Part shown: in pieces, positions 7,321 through 15,640 of the stretch
How the letters are laid out: every line of letters starts with the position of its first letter
Position numbering within the stretch: the first letter of the stretch is position 1
Origin: an uncultured Limosilactobacillus sp.
GTDB taxonomy: Bacteria; Bacillota; Bacilli; Lactobacillales; Lactobacillaceae
Direction of reading: 5' to 3'
Length of the DNA: 55,437 bases
Assembly (NCBI GenBank): GCA_944327195.1
Contig: CALVGV010000015.1
Location: 1 to 55,437, forward strand
Translations under genes and position numbers: made by a program
The notes under the pieces: generated by a model
Told to the model about the DNA's origin: nothing
What the model saw: only the letters and a program-made list of their open reading frames with translations
Database searches by the model: none

Positions 7321-8220
7321 ATGGACGGAATTATTCCACTCTACAAGGAGCGGGGGATGACCAGCTTCGACGCGGTCAGCCGCTTGCGGCGGATCCTCCA
7401 CGAGAAAAAGATTGGCCACTCCGGCACCCTCGACCCGGCCGTTGATGGCGTCTTGCCGATCTGCGTCGGCCGGGCCACCAAGATGGTGGAACTGCTGATG
7501 GCCTCGGGGAAGGAATACGCCGGCGAGCTCTTGATCGGCAAGGCGACCGAAACCGAGGACCTGACCGGGGCAACGGTGGCCACCAAGCCGGTGGAAGCCG
7601 CGATCAGCGAAGCGGCGATCCGGGAAAAGATGGCCGCCTTGACCGGCGAGATCACCCAGGTGCCGCCGATGTACTCGGCCGTCAAGGTCAAGGGCAAGCG
7701 CCTCTACGAGTACGCCCGCGCCGGGGAAACGGTCGAGCGGCCGGCCCGCCAGGTGACGATCAGCGCCTTTAAGTTGACCGCCACCAGTTACGATCCGGCC
7801 AGCCAGACCCAGCGGGTGCGCTTCGTGGTCGACTGCTCCAAGGGGACCTACGTCCGCACCCTGGCGGTTGACCTCGCCAAGGCGCTCGGCTACCCGGGGA
7901 CCCTGGCCTCGCTGACCCGGCTGAAGAGTGGCGGCTTTGAACTCGACCAGACCCTCAGCCTGGCCGACGTCCAGGACCAGATGACCGCCCAGTTGCTGAC
8001 CCTCTACCCGCTGGACTACGCGGTCCGCGACTGGCCGCGCCAGGTCCTGACCGCGGCCCAGTGGCCGTTGGTCAAGAACGGCGGCTGGTTGCCGGCCCAT
8101 CAGGTTGCCGACCAACCGGCCAAGGTGGCCCTCTACTACCAGGACCGCCTGCGGGCCCTCTACCAGCTACGGGGCGACCAGTACAAGCCACTGAAGATGA
8201 TTGATTTGCGGGAGGATTAG
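7321..8220 (+). CDS. truB: tRNA pseudouridine-55 synthase TruB
   Basis: A 299-residue protein. The catalytic motif GHSGTLDPAVDG places the nucleophilic Asp at residue 38. The downstream GRATK and the motif CSKGTYVRTLAVDLAKALGY are standard for TruB. The C-terminal 60 residues form the PUA-like RNA-binding part. TruB modifies U55 of the T-loop in most tRNAs and acts as an RNA chaperone. ATG 7321 follows AAGGA; the in-frame extension upstream is spacer. ribF starts two bases after the stop. Confidence 0.96.
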   Translation: MDGIIPLYKERGMTSFDAVSRLRRILHEKKIGHSGTLDPAVDGVLPICVGRATKMVELLMASGKEYAGELLIGKATETEDLTGATVATKPVEAAISEAAIREKMAALTGEITQVPPMYSAVKVKGKRLYEYARAGETVERPARQVTISAFKLTATSYDPASQTQRVRFVVDCSKGTYVRTLAVDLAKALGYPGTLASLTRLKSGGFELDQTLSLADVQDQMTAQLLTLYPLDYAVRDWPRQVLTAAQWPLVKNGGWLPAHQVADQPAKVALYYQDRLRALYQLRGDQYKPLKMIDLRED

Positions 8221-8222
8221 GA

Positions 8223-9185
8223 ATGGAAGTCTTTCACATTCATCACCCGCTCGATCCCAGCACGGTGCCGGCCGGCCCGGTGGTGCTGGCGATGGGCTTC
8301 TTTGATGGCGTCCACCGCGGCCACCAGGCGGTGATCGCCCGGGCCAAGGAGGAGGCCGCCCGCCGCGGGGTGCCGTTGGCGGTGTTGACCTACGACAAGC
8401 TGCCGGGCCTGGTCTACTCGGCCTACCCGCAGGGGATCCACTACCTGGCCACCAACCGGCGCAAGCTGGCCTTGCTGGAGCAGCTGGGGGTCGACCGGGT
8501 CTACCTGGTTGACTTCACCGCCAAGCTCGGCTCCCTGCCGCCGCAGGAGTTTGTCGACGACTACCTGCTGGCCCTCGGGGCGGTGGCGGTGGTGGCCGGC
8601 TTCGACCACACCTACGGCCCCAAGGAGGTGGCCACGATGGACCGCCTGCCGGACTACGCCGCCGGCCGCTTTGCGGTGATCACCGTCCCGGCCCAAACCG
8701 CCGCGGCCGCCAAGATCAGCTCCACCCGGATCCGCCACCTGGTTGACCAGGGGCAAGTGCGGGAAGCGGCCGACCTGCTGGGCTACTGGTACAAGACTAG
8801 CGGGATCGTCGTCCACGGCTTTGCCCGCGGGCGGACGCTCGGCTTTCCGACCGCCAACGTCGACTGGGACTGCCGGGAGCGCATCCCCGGTGTCGGCGTC
8901 TACGCCGTCCGCTTCTTTGTCGACGGCCACTGGTACCAGGGGATGGCCAGCGTGGGCTACAACGTCACCTTCGGCAGCGACAACCAGAAGACGATTGAGG
9001 TCACCATCTTCGACTTCAACGCCAACATCTACGGCGAGCACGTCAAGGTCGAGTGGGTTACCTACCTGCGCGGGGAGGTCAAGTTCAGCGGCAAGGAAGC
9101 CCTGATCGCCCAACTCAAGCAAGACGAGCAGGCCGCCCGCCGGCTTCTGGCCACGGAACGCTTCCCACTGGCCGACCTGGACTAG
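8223..9185 (+). CDS. ribF: Bifunctional riboflavin kinase / FAD synthetase
   Basis: A 320-residue protein. The N-terminal FMN adenylyltransferase half has GFFDGVHRGH (25-34) and ISSTRIR (about 163-169). The C-terminal riboflavin kinase half begins near 185 with the motif GRTLGFPTANVDWD. It converts riboflavin to FMN and then FAD. It is the last gene of the rimP-infB-truB run. Downstream (9186-9302) I see no convincing rho-independent terminator, so read-through into asnB cannot be excluded. Confidence 0.96.
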   Translation: MEVFHIHHPLDPSTVPAGPVVLAMGFFDGVHRGHQAVIARAKEEAARRGVPLAVLTYDKLPGLVYSAYPQGIHYLATNRRKLALLEQLGVDRVYLVDFTAKLGSLPPQEFVDDYLLALGAVAVVAGFDHTYGPKEVATMDRLPDYAAGRFAVITVPAQTAAAAKISSTRIRHLVDQGQVREAADLLGYWYKTSGIVVHGFARGRTLGFPTANVDWDCRERIPGVGVYAVRFFVDGHWYQGMASVGYNVTFGSDNQKTIEVTIFDFNANIYGEHVKVEWVTYLRGEVKFSGKEALIAQLKQDEQAARRLLATERFPLADLD

Positions 9186-9254
9186 GCCTTTAGGAAAAAT
9201 TAACCGAACCAGGCCCCCGGATTGGCAAATCGTCATAAAAAGGGGCCAAAAATT

Positions 9255-9263
9255 TGGTACACT
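9255..9263 (+). promoter_or_regulatory. Possible extended -10 of the asnB unit
   Basis: TGG-TACACT (9255-9263) resembles an extended -10. No good -35 stands at 16-18 bases; TTGGCA (9222-9227) is too far. The rest of 9186-9302 holds a weak GGCCCC/GGGGCC inverted repeat (9212-9217/9242-9247) without a T run. Confidence 0.3.
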
Positions 9264-9302
9264 ATAGTTTCAATACATTGTGAACAAGAGGAGGAAATTG
9301 TC

Positions 9303-11177
9303 ATGTGTGGTTTTTCGGGGTGTCTTTCGGACAAACGCATTTATGACCCCAAGCAACTGAACGCCACGGTGCACACGATGAACAACATGATCATTCACCG
9401 GGGACCGGACGATTCGGGTTACTTCCAAGACGAACACATCACGATGGGTTTTCGCCGGCTGAGCATCATTGACCTCACCGCGGCGGGCCACCAACCGATG
9501 CCCTACATGGACGGCCGCTACATGCTGACCTTCAACGGGGAAATCTACAACTACCTTGAACTACGGGAAGAATTGAAGAAGGACGGCTACCAATTCAAGG
9601 GCGACTCCGACTCCGAAGTCCTGCTGGCCACCTACGCCAAGTACGGTACCGAGGCGCCGAAGCACTTCCGTGGGATGTTTGCCTTCGTGATCTGGGACAC
9701 CCAGGAGCAAACCCTCTTTGCCGCCCGCGACCACTTCGGCATCAAGCCCTTCTACTACGCCGAAGAGGACGGCCGCTTCTACTACGCCTCCGAGCAAAAG
9801 GCCCTCTACCCGGTTCTGCGCGAGCACAGCTTCAACAAGGCGGCCCTGCAGGACTACATGACCTTCCAGTACGTGCCGGAACCGGAAACGCTGGCCACCG
9901 AAATCAAGGTCTTGGAACCGGGCCACAGCCTCTTCAAGAAGCTCAACCAGCCGATTGAGGTTAGCCGCTACTACGACCCGATGTTCACCCCGGTCCACCA
10001 GGAGGAAAGCGAGATCGTCAAGCGCCTCCACGACGTCTTGATCGACTCGGTCAAGATCCACATGCGCTCTGACGTGCCGGTCGGCGCCTTCCTGTCCGGG
10101 GGGATCGACTCGACGATCGTGGCCTCGATTGCCAAGCAGTTCAACACCAACATCAAGACCTTCTCGGTCGGCTTTGAGCGCGAGGGCTACAGTGAGCTCG
10201 ACGTCGCCCAGGAAACCGCCAAGGCGCTCAACGTGGAGAACTACAGCCACGTGATCACCGCCGAGGAATTCATGAAGGCCTTCCCGTACTTCGTGTGGGC
10301 AATGGATGACCCGCTGGCCGACCCGGCGGCGGTGCCGCAGTTCTTCTTAGCCCGGACCACCCGCAAGTACGTGACGGTGGCCCTGACCGGGGAGGGGGCC
10401 GACGAACTCTTTGGTGGTTACCCGATCTACCACGAACCGATCTCGCTACGGCCGTTCAACTACACCAAGCCGCTCAACGGCGCCCTCAACCTGATCGGGC
10501 AGATGATGCCCCAGGGGATGAAGGGGAAGTCCTTCCTCTTGCGGGGGACGACGCCGCTGGAGAAGCGCTACGTCGGTGACGCCTTCATCTTCAACGAAAA
10601 GGAAAAGGCGGCCTTCTTGAAGGACTACGACCCGAACCACCCGGCCTACCAGGCGGTTGCCAAGTACTACCAGGACGCCAAGGACCTCGACCCGATCACC
10701 AAGATGCAGTACATTGACATGCACGCCTGGCTCAACGGTGACCTCCTGCGCAACGGTGACCGGACCTCGATGGCGGCCAGCCTCGAATTGCGGACGCCGT
10801 TCTTGGACCGCGAAGTCTTCAAGGTGGCGGCCCAGATCCCGAGCGAGCTGCGGATCAAGGGGGAAGTAGCGAAGTACGTCCTCCGCGAGGCGGTCAAGGA
10901 CCTAATCCCGGGCCACGTCTTGAACCGCAAGAAGCTCGGCTTCCCAGTGCCGATCCGCTTCTGGCTGAAGGACGAAATGTACGATTGGACGCGGCAAATC
11001 ATCCTTGATTCCCCAACCGACCAGTACTTTAACAAGCAGTACTTCCTCAAGCTCTTGGAGGATCACCGTCAAGGCAAGGCCGATAACTCCCGCAAGTTGT
11101 GGACGATCTTGACCTTCATGACCTGGTACGACCAGTACGTAACTATGGCCAGTGGCCCGGCGGCGGAGAACAAATAG
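9303..11177 (+). CDS. asnB: Glutamine-dependent asparagine synthase (AsnB family)
   Basis: A 624-residue protein. Met-Cys at the start (MCGFSGC) gives the N-terminal Cys2 nucleophile of class II glutaminases, so ATG 9303 is the only sensible start. It follows GAGGAGG. The glutaminase half (about 1-215) has IHRGPDDSGYF and FNGEIYNY. The ATP-pyrophosphatase half has SGGIDS near 265 and the GEGADELFGGY motif. The direct reading is Asp plus Gln to Asn. Members of this family in L. plantarum and Corynebacterium amidate peptidoglycan precursors instead, and the neighbouring aspartokinase and murE make that worth considering. Confidence 0.9.
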   Translation: MCGFSGCLSDKRIYDPKQLNATVHTMNNMIIHRGPDDSGYFQDEHITMGFRRLSIIDLTAAGHQPMPYMDGRYMLTFNGEIYNYLELREELKKDGYQFKGDSDSEVLLATYAKYGTEAPKHFRGMFAFVIWDTQEQTLFAARDHFGIKPFYYAEEDGRFYYASEQKALYPVLREHSFNKAALQDYMTFQYVPEPETLATEIKVLEPGHSLFKKLNQPIEVSRYYDPMFTPVHQEESEIVKRLHDVLIDSVKIHMRSDVPVGAFLSGGIDSTIVASIAKQFNTNIKTFSVGFEREGYSELDVAQETAKALNVENYSHVITAEEFMKAFPYFVWAMDDPLADPAAVPQFFLARTTRKYVTVALTGEGADELFGGYPIYHEPISLRPFNYTKPLNGALNLIGQMMPQGMKGKSFLLRGTTPLEKRYVGDAFIFNEKEKAAFLKDYDPNHPAYQAVAKYYQDAKDLDPITKMQYIDMHAWLNGDLLRNGDRTSMAASLELRTPFLDREVFKVAAQIPSELRIKGEVAKYVLREAVKDLIPGHVLNRKKLGFPVPIRFWLKDEMYDWTRQIILDSPTDQYFNKQYFLKLLEDHRQGKADNSRKLWTILTFMTWYDQYVTMASGPAAENK

Positions 11178-11189
11178 GAGAAAGTAATC

Positions 11190-11972
11190 ATGAACAAAGT
11201 CATTGTTCAAAAATTTGGTGGGACCTCGGTCCAAGATGCGGACACCCGGGGGATGGCCCTGACCCACGTTGAACGGGCCCTCTCGCGCGGCTGCCAAGTG
11301 GTGATGGTGGTGTCCGCCATGGGCCGGGCCGGGGCGCCTTACGCGACCGACTCGCTCCTGAACCTGGTTGGCGGCAAGGATAGCGCCCTCGCCCCGCGCG
11401 AGCTCGACCAGCTGGCCGGGGTCGGCGAGATCCTGTCGATGACCGTGATGCTCAACGAGGCCCGCAAGCGGGGGCTGAAGGCGGTCGGCCTGACCGGCCC
11501 GCAAGCCGGGGTGCGCACCGATAACGACTACCAGAACGCGCGGATTCGCCGGGTCGACCCGGCCCCGCTGACGGCGGCCCTCAAGCAGGCCGACCTGGTG
11601 GTGGTCTGTGGCTTTCAGGGGCAAAGCGAGGAGGGCTATCTGACCACCCTCGGCCGCGGCGGTTCCGACACCTCGGCGGTTGCCCTCGGGGCGGCCCTGA
11701 AGGCGGCCTACGTCGACATCTTCACCGACGTTGAGGGGGTCATGACCGGTGACCCCCGCGAGGACAAGGATGCCCGCCTGATTCCCTTCCTGACCTACTC
11801 TAAGATGGAAGAGATGGCGCTAAACGGGGCCAAGGTGGTTCACCCGCGGGCGGTCCAGCTGGCGGCCCAGGCCGACCTGCCCCTGCGGGTGCGGGCAACG
11901 ACCCAGCTGGATGCCGGCAACTGGACGGTGATTGGCAATCGCAACTTCTTTGAAAAGGTAGAGGTGATTTAA
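11190..11972 (+). CDS. Aspartokinase, catalytic domain only (no ACT domains)
   Basis: A 260-residue amino-acid kinase that phosphorylates aspartate at the head of the Lys/DAP/Thr/Met pathway. Visible motifs are KFGGTSV at 8-14, TTLGRGGSDTSAVALGAAL and the DVEGVMTGDPR segment. Usual aspartokinases are about 400-450 residues because two C-terminal ACT domains bind the feedback inhibitor; this one ends about where they would begin. The stop is clean, no remnant follows, and murE begins two bases later, so this is a native short form rather than a frameshift. Loss of lysine or threonine inhibition is the natural inference. It lies between asnB (12-base gap) and murE. Confidence 0.85.
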   Translation: MNKVIVQKFGGTSVQDADTRGMALTHVERALSRGCQVVMVVSAMGRAGAPYATDSLLNLVGGKDSALAPRELDQLAGVGEILSMTVMLNEARKRGLKAVGLTGPQAGVRTDNDYQNARIRRVDPAPLTAALKQADLVVVCGFQGQSEEGYLTTLGRGGSDTSAVALGAALKAAYVDIFTDVEGVMTGDPREDKDARLIPFLTYSKMEEMALNGAKVVHPRAVQLAAQADLPLRVRATTQLDAGNWTVIGNRNFFEKVEVI

Positions 11973-11973
11973 G

Positions 11974-13446
11974 GTGCAAGCAAGTGAATTAATTGCCTGC
12001 CTGAAGTACAAGCAGGTGTTGCCGGCGGACTTCGCCGACTTTGGGGTCAGCGAGCTGACCCAGGACACCCGGAAGGTGGTTCCGGGGGCGGTCTTCGTGG
12101 CCGTAGTGGGCCACAAGGTGGATGGTCACCAGTTCATCCCCCAGGCGGTGGAGAAGGGGGCCAAGCTGATCGTGGCCGAGCACCCGGTTGAAACCAGCGT
12201 CCCGGTGGTGGTGGTGCGCGATAGCCACCGGGCAATGGCCTTCTTGGCCAACCGCTACTTCGGTCACCCGAGCCAACAGCTGCGGATGATTGGGGTCACC
12301 GGGACCAACGGGAAGACGACCGTCACCCACTTGATCGAGGAAATCTTCTCGCGGGCCGGCGACCTGACCGGGGTGATCGGTACCCTCTACCGCAAGATCG
12401 GTGCCGCAACCTACCCGACGATCAACACCACCCCGGACGCGATCACCAACCAGCGGACCCTGGCCAAGATGGTGGCCGCCAAGGTCGACACGGTGGCGAT
12501 GGAGGTCTCCTCGATTGCCCTCCAGCAGGGCCGCGTGTGGGGGATTGACTACGACATCGCCGTCTTCACCAACTTCACCGAGGACCACCTGGCCTACCAC
12601 AAGACGATGGCCCAGTACAAGCTGGCCAAGAGCCTCCTCTTCGCCCAGCTCGGTAGCGTGGCGGCCGACAAGGCGGCCGTCCTCAACGTTGACGACCCGG
12701 TTGGCCGTGAGTTTGCCGACTACACCGCCGCCAACGTGATCACCTACGCGATCGACCACGAGGCCGACGTGCGGGCGCAAAACGTTGCCCTCAGCCTCGA
12801 GGGGATCCGCTTCGATTTGACTGTCTTTGGTCAGCACTACCGGGTGGCAACCCCGCTGGTGGGGCGCTTCAACGTCGCCAACTGCCTGGCGGCGATCGCA
12901 GCCGCGGTGGCGGCGGGCCTGCCGGTGGAAACGATCATTGCCGCCCTGTCGACCGCGCACGGGGTGCGGGGCCGCTTCCAGAAGGTGCCAACGACGACCG
13001 GGGTCACCGTGATCGTGGACTACGCCCACACGCCGGACGGCCTGGAGAAGGTGTTGACCACCCTCAACCAGTTCGCCGAACACAAGGTTTACTGCGTGGT
13101 CGGCTGCGGGGGTGACCGCGACGCCAAGAAGCGGCCGCTGATGGCCCAGATTGCCGTCAAGGGGAGCACCCAGGCGATCCTGACCGAGGATAATCCGCGG
13201 ACCGAGGATCCCAAGCAGATCATGAACGACATGCTGGCCGGGATCGACGAAACGATGCCGCAACCGGAAGTGATCTACGACCGGGCGGCGGCAATCAAGG
13301 AGGCGATCAACCGGGCCCAACCGGGTGACGCCGTATTGATTGCCGGCAAGGGGCACGAGGACTACCAGATCATCGGGACCACCAAGCGCCACTTCGACGA
13401 CTTCGAGCAAGCCGCCGCGGCCCTGGAAGAAAAGGCCGCTCACTAA
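11974..13446 (+). CDS. murE: UDP-MurNAc-tripeptide synthetase (MurE-type ligase)
   Basis: A 490-residue Mur ligase. The ATP-binding loop is GVTGTNGKTT near 107-116, the central domain carries EVSSIALQQGR, and the C-terminal domain has VDYAHTPDGLEKVL and GKGHEDYQ. The residue-3 selectivity motif reads DNPR (406-409), which in characterised enzymes goes with meso-DAP, whereas Lys enzymes usually differ there. Limosilactobacilli generally have Lys or Orn walls, so the substrate is uncertain. The start is GTG 11974 with GAGGTGA upstream, two bases after the aspartokinase stop, so the genes are coupled. Confidence 0.93.
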   Translation: MQASELIACLKYKQVLPADFADFGVSELTQDTRKVVPGAVFVAVVGHKVDGHQFIPQAVEKGAKLIVAEHPVETSVPVVVVRDSHRAMAFLANRYFGHPSQQLRMIGVTGTNGKTTVTHLIEEIFSRAGDLTGVIGTLYRKIGAATYPTINTTPDAITNQRTLAKMVAAKVDTVAMEVSSIALQQGRVWGIDYDIAVFTNFTEDHLAYHKTMAQYKLAKSLLFAQLGSVAADKAAVLNVDDPVGREFADYTAANVITYAIDHEADVRAQNVALSLEGIRFDLTVFGQHYRVATPLVGRFNVANCLAAIAAAVAAGLPVETIIAALSTAHGVRGRFQKVPTTTGVTVIVDYAHTPDGLEKVLTTLNQFAEHKVYCVVGCGGDRDAKKRPLMAQIAVKGSTQAILTEDNPRTEDPKQIMNDMLAGIDETMPQPEVIYDRAAAIKEAINRAQPGDAVLIAGKGHEDYQIIGTTKRHFDDFEQAAAALEEKAAH

Positions 13447-13457
13447 TTTTGCACAAC

Positions 13458-13504
13458 AAAAGAGGCAACCACGCGCCAGCAAAGCGTGCGGTTGCCTCTT
13501 TTTT
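13458..13504. terminator. Bidirectional terminator between murE and a minus-strand gene
   Basis: AAAAGAGGCAACC (13458-13470) pairs with GGTTGCCTCTTTT (13490-13502), with a second ACGC/GCGT stem inside. T runs follow on both strands. It ends asnB-aspartokinase-murE on one side and the minus-strand gene at 13518-13886 on the other. Confidence 0.9.
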
Positions 13505-13517
13505 CGGTTGCGGAATT

Positions 13518-13886
13518 CTAGTGGCGGCTAGCCCGGTGGTTGTGGCCGCCGCTGATCTTGTGGACCCGTCGCTGGAAGTGGGGACCCTGGTTGGCCAGCT
13601 TGAAGTGGCGGACCTTGCCGGGGAAGGGCTTGCCGGCGAGGCGAAGCCCGGTCCAGCGTTGCATGAGGTCGGTCAGGCTGGCCAGGTCGGCCAACTGCTT
13701 CTGGTCGCCCTCGCGCTCGGCGGCGGCCTTGATGTCGGTCTGCAGCCGTTGGACCAGGTTCTGGTGGTAGGCCAGCAGCTCGCCGGTCAGCGGGGCGTTG
13801 CGGTACTGGTTGAAGAGCTTTTCGATTAGGGTGAGGGCCTCAGCCACGGATTGGGGCTTGACGTAGCGGGATGATTCGGTTGCCAT
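13518..13886 (-). CDS. Hypothetical protein divergent from hrcA
   Basis: A 122-residue protein I do not recognise. It starts at ATG 13886 with GGAG upstream on the minus strand. It is largely helical in appearance, with no signal peptide or membrane segment. The C-terminus is strongly basic and His-rich (KISGGHNHRASRH, with RRVHK before it), which would suit nucleic-acid or ribosome contact, though nothing proves it. It is transcribed away from hrcA. Its best promoter (TTGCTA-N18-TAATAT on the minus strand) runs through the CIRCE element, so it may share heat-shock control. It ends at the strong bidirectional terminator after murE. Confidence 0.7.
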   Translation of the reverse strand: MATESSRYVKPQSVAEALTLIEKLFNQYRNAPLTGELLAYHQNLVQRLQTDIKAAAEREGDQKQLADLASLTDLMQRWTGLRLAGKPFPGKVRHFKLANQGPHFQRRVHKISGGHNHRASRH

Positions 13887-13916
13887 AATTTTTCTCCAAA
13901 AAATGTTTGACTATTG

Positions 13917-13945
13917 TTGACTTTTGCCGGTGGGGTGCGTATATT
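13917..13945 (+). promoter_or_regulatory. hrcA operon promoter
   Basis: TTGACT (13917-13922), a 17-base spacer and TATATT (13940-13945). Initiation near 13952 places the CIRCE element at the very start of the transcript, the usual position for HrcA repression. Confidence 0.85.
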
Positions 13946-13970
13946 ATTAGTTGTATTTAGCACTTAGCAA
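13941..13970 (-). promoter_or_regulatory. Putative divergent promoter overlapping CIRCE
   Basis: On the minus strand TTGCTA (13970-13965) lies 18 bases before TAATAT (13946-13941). The -35 is inside the CIRCE spacer and 5' arm, and the -10 overlaps the hrcA -10. It would drive the unknown gene at 13518-13886. Confidence 0.45.
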
Positions 13971-13983
13971 GTAAGAGTGCTAA
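13957..13983. promoter_or_regulatory. CIRCE element (HrcA operator)
   Basis: TTAGCACTT-N9-GAGTGCTAA. The right arm is perfect, and the left arm has one change (T for C at its ninth base). The N9 spacing is exact. HrcA binds CIRCE and represses the heat-shock operon until folding stress reduces its activity. Confidence 0.96.
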
Positions 13984-13997
13984 AAGGAAGTGATGTG

Positions 13998-15044
13998 ATG
14001 CTAACCAAACGGCAGGAGCAAATCCTCCAAGCGATTGTACGGCAGTACACCGCAACCGGTCAACCGGTCGGCTCCAAGCTGATCGCCTCGGTCTTGCCGA
14101 TGAAGGTCAGCTCGGCCACCATCCGCAACGAAATGGTGGTTCTCGAGCACGCCGGCCTGGTGACCAAGGAACACTCATCGTCGGGGCGGGTGCCCTCCAA
14201 GCAGGGCTTTCGCTACTACGTTGACCACCTGCTCGACCCAACCACGATTACCAAGCACGATGCGGCGGCGATCCAAAACTTCTTGGGGGCCGAGTTCGCC
14301 AAGATCGACGAATTGGTTTCCGATTCGGCCCAGATCTTGTCGGACCTCACCTCCTACACCGCCTTCACCCTCAAGCCCGAGCAGCAAAACGAGAAGCTGA
14401 GCGGCTTCCGCCTGGTCCCCCTGGGGAACTCGCGGGTGCTCGGGATTCTGGTAACCGATAGCGGCAAGGTGGAGAGCCAGTCCTTTACCCTCCCCAAGGA
14501 CGTCGATTCGGAGGCCTTCGAGGCGGTGGTCCGGCTGATCAACGACCAGCTGGTGGGCCTGGAACTACCGGAGGTCGTCAAGCGCCTGCGCGAAGACATT
14601 CCCTACCAGGTGACCCAGTACCTGGCCAAGCCGGAGGGTTTCCTCGACGTCTTCGGCAACGTCCTCGAGAAGGCGGCCGGCGAGCGCTTCTTCGTTGGCG
14701 GCCGCTTCAACCTCCTCGGGATGGAGCAGCACAAGGACGGCAAGGCGATGCAGGCGATCTACGAACTGCTCGATAGTGACCGCTTGTCGACGATCATCGA
14801 CCCGGCCCCGGACAACGAGGGGATCACGGTCAAGATTGGCTCCGAGATCGCCAAAAACAAGCTCTTGGACGATTACTCACTGATTACCGCCCGCTACCGG
14901 GTTGACCAGTACGGCGAGGGGATCATCGCGGTCCTCGGCCCGACGGCAATGCCGTACCCGCGGACGATTGGCCTCGTTGATGCCTTTCGCCGCGAACTTG
15001 CAAAACGGCTGGTAAACTACTATCATCATTACTATGATTCCTAG
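13998..15044 (+). CDS. hrcA: Heat-inducible transcription repressor HrcA
   Basis: A 348-residue protein. The winged-helix N-terminus (MLTKRQEQILQAIVRQYTATGQPVGSK and SSATIRNEMVVLEHAGLVTKEHSSSGRVPS) binds DNA. The remaining GAF-like and dimerisation domains follow the family pattern to the C-terminus. ATG 13998 follows AAGGAAG (13984-13990) closely behind the CIRCE element; a GTG at 13977 inside CIRCE is unlikely. HrcA represses its own operon. grpE starts ten bases after the stop, in the standard hrcA-grpE-dnaK-dnaJ order. Confidence 0.97.
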   Translation: MLTKRQEQILQAIVRQYTATGQPVGSKLIASVLPMKVSSATIRNEMVVLEHAGLVTKEHSSSGRVPSKQGFRYYVDHLLDPTTITKHDAAAIQNFLGAEFAKIDELVSDSAQILSDLTSYTAFTLKPEQQNEKLSGFRLVPLGNSRVLGILVTDSGKVESQSFTLPKDVDSEAFEAVVRLINDQLVGLELPEVVKRLREDIPYQVTQYLAKPEGFLDVFGNVLEKAAGERFFVGGRFNLLGMEQHKDGKAMQAIYELLDSDRLSTIIDPAPDNEGITVKIGSEIAKNKLLDDYSLITARYRVDQYGEGIIAVLGPTAMPYPRTIGLVDAFRRELAKRLVNYYHHYYDS

Positions 15045-15054
15045 GAGGGATTCG

Positions 15055-15618
15055 ATGGCAAAGGAAGAGAAGGCAGCGGAAAAGACCGCGGCCGCTGAGC
15101 AGCCAACCGCCGACAAGCAGGCGGAAAAGCAAGCGGCAAAAGAACAATCACCAACCGCCGACCTCGAAAAGCAGGTTGCCGACCTCAAGCAACAGCTGAA
15201 GGACCAAGAGGACAAGTACCTCCGGGCGGAAGCTGAAATCCAAAACATGACCAAGCGCTTCAACAAGGAACGTGAAGGCCTCCTCAAGTACGACGGCCAG
15301 GACCTGGCCAAGGGGATCCTGCCGGTGCTCGACAACCTCAAGCGGGCCCTAGCAATTGAGGTCGAAGACGAAAACGGCAAGCAACTCAAGAAGGGGATCC
15401 AAATGGTCCACGACCACCTGGAACAGGCCCTGACCGCCCACGGGGTAACCGAAGTGGCGGCCCTGGGCAAACCCTTTGACCCGCAAACCTCCCAGGCCGT
15501 CCAAACCGTCCCGGTGGAAGACGGCCAGGAAGCGGACACGGTGGTCCAGGTTCTGCAGGCCGGTTACCTCTTGAAGGACCGGGTCCTGCGGCCAGCAATG
15601 GTTGTCGTTGCGCAATAA
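15055..15618 (+). CDS. grpE: Nucleotide exchange factor GrpE
   Basis: A 187-residue protein. The first 45 residues are Ala/Glu/Lys-rich and low in complexity. A long coiled coil follows (about 45-95, LEKQVADLKQQLKDQEDKYLRAEAE). The C-terminal beta domain (about 125-187) ends in LLKDRVLRPAMVVVAQ, the family tail. GrpE releases ADP from DnaK. ATG 15055 follows GGAGGG by five bases. dnaK begins 22 bases after the stop. Confidence 0.96.
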   Translation: MAKEEKAAEKTAAAEQPTADKQAEKQAAKEQSPTADLEKQVADLKQQLKDQEDKYLRAEAEIQNMTKRFNKEREGLLKYDGQDLAKGILPVLDNLKRALAIEVEDENGKQLKKGIQMVHDHLEQALTAHGVTEVAALGKPFDPQTSQAVQTVPVEDGQEADTVVQVLQAGYLLKDRVLRPAMVVVAQ

Positions 15619-15640
15619 CTGAGAAAAAGAAGGGATTAAA

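Noticed and set aside
9186..9302. T-box or other riboswitch before asnB
   Set aside because: No T-box consensus sequence or specifier-loop layout is seen, and the only inverted repeat has no T run.
11190..13446. Frameshifted or truncated full-length aspartokinase
   Set aside because: No ACT-like residue pattern appears in any frame after the stop; the sequence is at once the coupled murE start.
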